Origin: Collinsella stercoris DSM 13279 | GTDB lineage: Bacteria; Actinomycetota; Coriobacteriia; Coriobacteriales; Coriobacteriaceae | DNA length: 64,000 bases | Assembly (NCBI RefSeq): GCF_020735465.1 | Contig: NZ_CP085935.1 | Span: 1,674,001-1,738,000 of the forward strand | Reading direction: 5' to 3' | Shown here: positions 61,745 to 64,000 of the stretch, piece after piece | How positions within the stretch are numbered: position 1 is the first letter of the stretch | How the letters are laid out: each line of letters begins with the position of its first letter | Notes under the pieces: model-generated | Told to the model about the DNA's origin: nothing | Seen by the model: only the letters and a program-made list of their open reading frames with translations | Databases searched by the model: none | Translations under genes and position numbers: made by a program

Positions 61745-63349
61745 TTACGCCTCTTCCTTCTTGAAGATCTTGATGGCGGGGGTGGTCAGCAGGCCGGCGA
61801 GGACGATCGCGGCACCCACGGCGTAGGCCATGCGGGTGGAGTTGTAGCGGCAGTCCTGGTTGATCTTGACGAGCTCGGAGCGCTCGGCGTCGGACATGTC
61901 GATCTCGGCGATCTGGGCCTCGAAGTTGGCGTCGGAGACCAGGGAGAAGTTCATGTCGGCGAGCTGCTCGTTGACCTCGGGGGAGATCGCGTCGTTGGAA
62001 GCGGCCTCGGACTTCACGGAATTGGTGATGCCGAAGAGCAGGACGGCGCCGAGCAGGGCGATGCCGAGGGCCTGGCCCACGTTGCGCATGGTGGTCTGGA
62101 TACCGCCGGACTGGGCGGCGTCGCGCTCGTTCACGGCCAGGGCGACGACGTTGTTGGCCTGGGAGGACACGATGCCCGCGCCGGCACCGGCCAGGAAGGC
62201 GCCCAGGTAGATGAGCATATTGTTCACGCCGGTCTTGGTGACGGCCATGGCCATGCAGCCGAGGGCGGCGGCCATGACGATGTAGCCGAGCTGGATGACG
62301 CGGCGGGGATTGGCGTTCGGGCAGAACTTGGGGATGCCCATGGAGAACGCGAAGGTGGGGGCGCCGGTGACGATGGAGATCACGCCGACGGTGATGGCGG
62401 ACCAGCCGGCGACGAGCTGCAGGTAGGGAGCCATGAGGATCGCCTGGACGCCCATGAAGAAGAAGGTAATGGCGGAGGCGGCGAGGCCGGCGAGAACCTG
62501 CGGGGTCTTGAGGAAGGACTGGGGCAGCAGGGCGAGGCCGTTCTTGGCCTCGACCTTCTTCTCGACGACGACGAGGACGGCGAGAATGATCAGGCCCGCG
62601 ATGACCATGGGGATGGCGGGCGAGAAGCCGGCGATGGAGGGAGCGCCGGGGAAGGCCTCGACGAGACCCCAAGAGGAGATCTGGGAGATGCCGACGAGGA
62701 ACAGGAACAGGCCGAGGCCGGCGAGGGCGACGCCGATGCCGTCGAACTTGAGCTTGCCGTCATTCTGCTCGATCTCGGGCAGCTTGAAGGAGAGCAGCAG
62801 CACGATGGCGAAGTAGGCGGCGAGCACGAGGAAGGTGACCTTCATGCCGGCCATCTCCATGACCACGCCGAGCACGAGGGGCAGCAGGGCGGAGAGGCCG
62901 GAGGCGGCGCCGATGCAGCCGAACGCCAGCGCGCGGTTGGCACCGAAGTAGATCTTGGGGACGAGGCCCAGGACGGAGGGGATCATGAAGGAGGCGCCGA
63001 AGCCGACGAGGACGCGGCCGCCCCAGATGAAGACCATCATGTTGGGGGCGAAGGCGAGGACGACCTCACCGAGGGCGCACAGGGCGGCACCAATGCGGAA
63101 GTTCTTCTTCCAGCCGATAATGGTGCCCATCATGCCGCCGGCGATCATGAAGGCGCCGGCCATGAGGGAGTACACCATGTTGGCGAGCTGGATGTCGGCG
63201 ACGGTGGCGCCGAGGTCCTGGGTGAGGGCGGTGGCGGCGAGCGACAGGGCGCCGTTATCGCCCGAGGTGCCCATCTGGGCGAGGATAAGGACGAGAATCG
63301 GGAGAACGAGGAACTTCTCCTTCCCCTCCTTTGCAGCAGTAGACGCCAT
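61745..63349 (-). CDS. MFS transporter, DHA2-like, upstream of the amidohydrolase
   Basis: A 534-residue, 14-segment major facilitator, paralogous to the gene at 56279-57901 along its length (TSGDNGALSL, GWKKNFRIG, GIPKFCPNANP). AAGGAAG lies about 6 nt before the ATG. It is the first gene of an operon with the YtcJ-like hydrolase. Strong similarity in residues around TM1 and TM4 suggests that both transporters handle related molecules. Confidence 0.92.
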   Translation of the reverse strand: MASTAAKEGKEKFLVLPILVLILAQMGTSGDNGALSLAATALTQDLGATVADIQLANMVYSLMAGAFMIAGGMMGTIIGWKKNFRIGAALCALGEVVLAFAPNMMVFIWGGRVLVGFGASFMIPSVLGLVPKIYFGANRALAFGCIGAASGLSALLPLVLGVVMEMAGMKVTFLVLAAYFAIVLLLSFKLPEIEQNDGKLKFDGIGVALAGLGLFLFLVGISQISSWGLVEAFPGAPSIAGFSPAIPMVIAGLIILAVLVVVEKKVEAKNGLALLPQSFLKTPQVLAGLAASAITFFFMGVQAILMAPYLQLVAGWSAITVGVISIVTGAPTFAFSMGIPKFCPNANPRRVIQLGYIVMAAALGCMAMAVTKTGVNNMLIYLGAFLAGAGAGIVSSQANNVVALAVNERDAAQSGGIQTTMRNVGQALGIALLGAVLLFGITNSVKSEAASNDAISPEVNEQLADMNFSLVSDANFEAQIAEIDMSDAERSELVKINQDCRYNSTRMAYAVGAAIVLAGLLTTPAIKIFKKEEA

Positions 63350-63524
63350 AGCATCTTCCTTTCTTCTACGGGAGACGCTCCTTTACGCCCCCTCTCGAAA
63401 AACAGGTCCGGACAAGCGCCCAATCGGCGGTCCCCATCCGCCTCCGCAGCGGCGCGCAGGCGCCGGATCACTGTGTTCAAAATGAGGATACGCCGACATA
63501 TTCACGCACTTGAGCAGTACATCT

Positions 63525-63538
63525 GCCGTATCTACGGC
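63525..63538. promoter_or_regulatory. palindrome GCCGTATCTACGGC upstream of the second MFS gene
   Basis: GCCGTA-TC-TACGGC lies 175 nt upstream of the MFS start. The word CCGTATCTAC also occurs in the dyad before the transketolase genes (30259-30280). The rest of 63350-63580 shows nothing recognisable. Confidence 0.35.
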
Positions 63539-63580
63539 AATCAGTCCGCACAGCGCGCCGAAGGCGAGGCCCCGCCGACG

Positions 63581-63604
63581 AAAAAAGCCCCGCCGAAGCG
63601 GGGC
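63581..63604 (-). terminator. terminator after the edge membrane-protein gene
   Basis: On the minus strand GCCCCGC-TTCG-GCGGGGC is followed by TTTTTT. Confidence 0.95.
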
Positions 63605-63657
63605 CCTGTGGCTTCGCGTCACGCCAAAAGCGCCGCGCGATATGCGCATGGATATGC

Positions 63658-64000
63658 CTACTTGGCCTCGAGCTCGAAGCCGATGGTGGTGCGGGTCACG
63701 ACGATGAAGCCGGACACGAGGCCGACGATCGCGCACATGCAACCCTTGAAGACCATCATGCTGGTGCGGGTGAGCGGCAGGGGCAGGACGAGAGTGAAGA
63801 CCCAGGCCAGGGCGCCGGCGATGAGGGCGGCGATGATGCCGACCGGGATGGACAGGGTCACGGTGCCGCCGGGGAGCTTGGCGATGATGCTGTTGCAATC
63901 GGCGTCGGCCTTGTACACGCCCTTCTTGAGGTCCATCTTGGTGAGCGGGACGACGCACCAGGTGAGGATCAGGCCGAGCAGGGCGCCGGTCATGACGATC
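63658..64000 (-). CDS. membrane protein, C-terminal part (cut by window edge)
   Basis: The last 113 or so codons of an open frame that runs past the right edge. Three hydrophobic segments are visible (LLGLILTWCVVPL, SIPVGIIAALIAGALAWVFTLVL and MCAIVGLVSGFIVVT) with a short charged loop (KMDLKKGVYKADADCN). The family cannot be named from this part. ATG at 63993 is probably internal. The terminator at 63581-63604 closes the transcript. Confidence 0.7.
   Translation of the reverse strand, partial: IVMTGALLGLILTWCVVPLTKMDLKKGVYKADADCNSIIAKLPGGTVTLSIPVGIIAALIAGALAWVFTLVLPLPLTRTSMMVFKGCMCAIVGLVSGFIVVTRTTIGFELEAK

Overview
The window is high-GC bacterial chromosome from what looks like a gut-type Coriobacteriia (Actinomycetota), most like Collinsella or a relative. 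This rests on gene content and protein style, not on a database match. The basis is an Actinobacteria-like GlnR-type orphan regulator beside a glutamine synthetase homologue, a fused moaC-mobB, an amaP/DUF2273/asp23 envelope set, tandem YhgE/Pip proteins and large low-complexity tails on housekeeping proteins. Most genes lie on the minus strand. No rRNA, tRNA, CRISPR array or prophage was seen.

Layout. 1-3.3 kb: end of moaA, moaC-mobB, MTA/SAH nucleosidase, engB. 3.5-4.4 kb: an intact IS1595-family insertion sequence with a visible 8-bp target duplication at the stop codon of a YitT-family gene. 5.6-8.4 kb: a metNIQ methionine ABC transporter operon preceded by a methionine-rich leader ORF and three mutually exclusive hairpin segments. 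9.4-11 kb: amaP-DUF2273-asp23. 11.6-16 kb: yebC, lgt, a NifU-like protein and an HtrA protease. 16.2-18.8 kb: a small membrane protein, a GlnR-like regulator and a glutamine-synthetase homologue that has lost several metal-ligand residues. 19.1-26.2 kb: two abutting YhgE/Pip genes and htpG. 27.1-31 kb: an unknown nuclease-like protein, split transketolase and transaldolase. 31.3-34.9 kb: sensor kinase, PhoB-type regulator and pstB. 35.4-40.4 kb: EF-G-like GTPase and a TPR protein. 40.9-43.6 kb: amino-acid ABC transporter. 44-50 kb: RlmD-like methyltransferase, secreted lipase, PHP hydrolase, aminotransferase. 50.3-56.2 kb: tilS-hpt-ftsH divergent from a WalJ-like metallo-beta-lactamase protein. 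56.3-64 kb: two related MFS exporters around an Mga/BglG-like regulator and an amidohydrolase, then a truncated membrane protein at the edge.

Intergenic DNA is unusually rich in structure. (i) Five elements of about 125-150 bp share one architecture: long outer inverted repeats of differing sequence, usually an inner stem, and a central motif close to CAAAACCCCWGTTG. (ii) A second palindromic family (CCTCAnATnAGGGACnG...) recurs at least four times and supplies the stop codon of two genes. (iii) Nearly every long gap carries its own degenerate tandem repeat, and similar repeats extend into the variable ends of tilS, rlmD, ftsH and a histidine kinase gene.

The most interesting points are the predicted methionine-specific attenuator, the catalytically degenerate glutamine synthetase homologue next to a GlnR-like regulator, and the dispersed structured element family.
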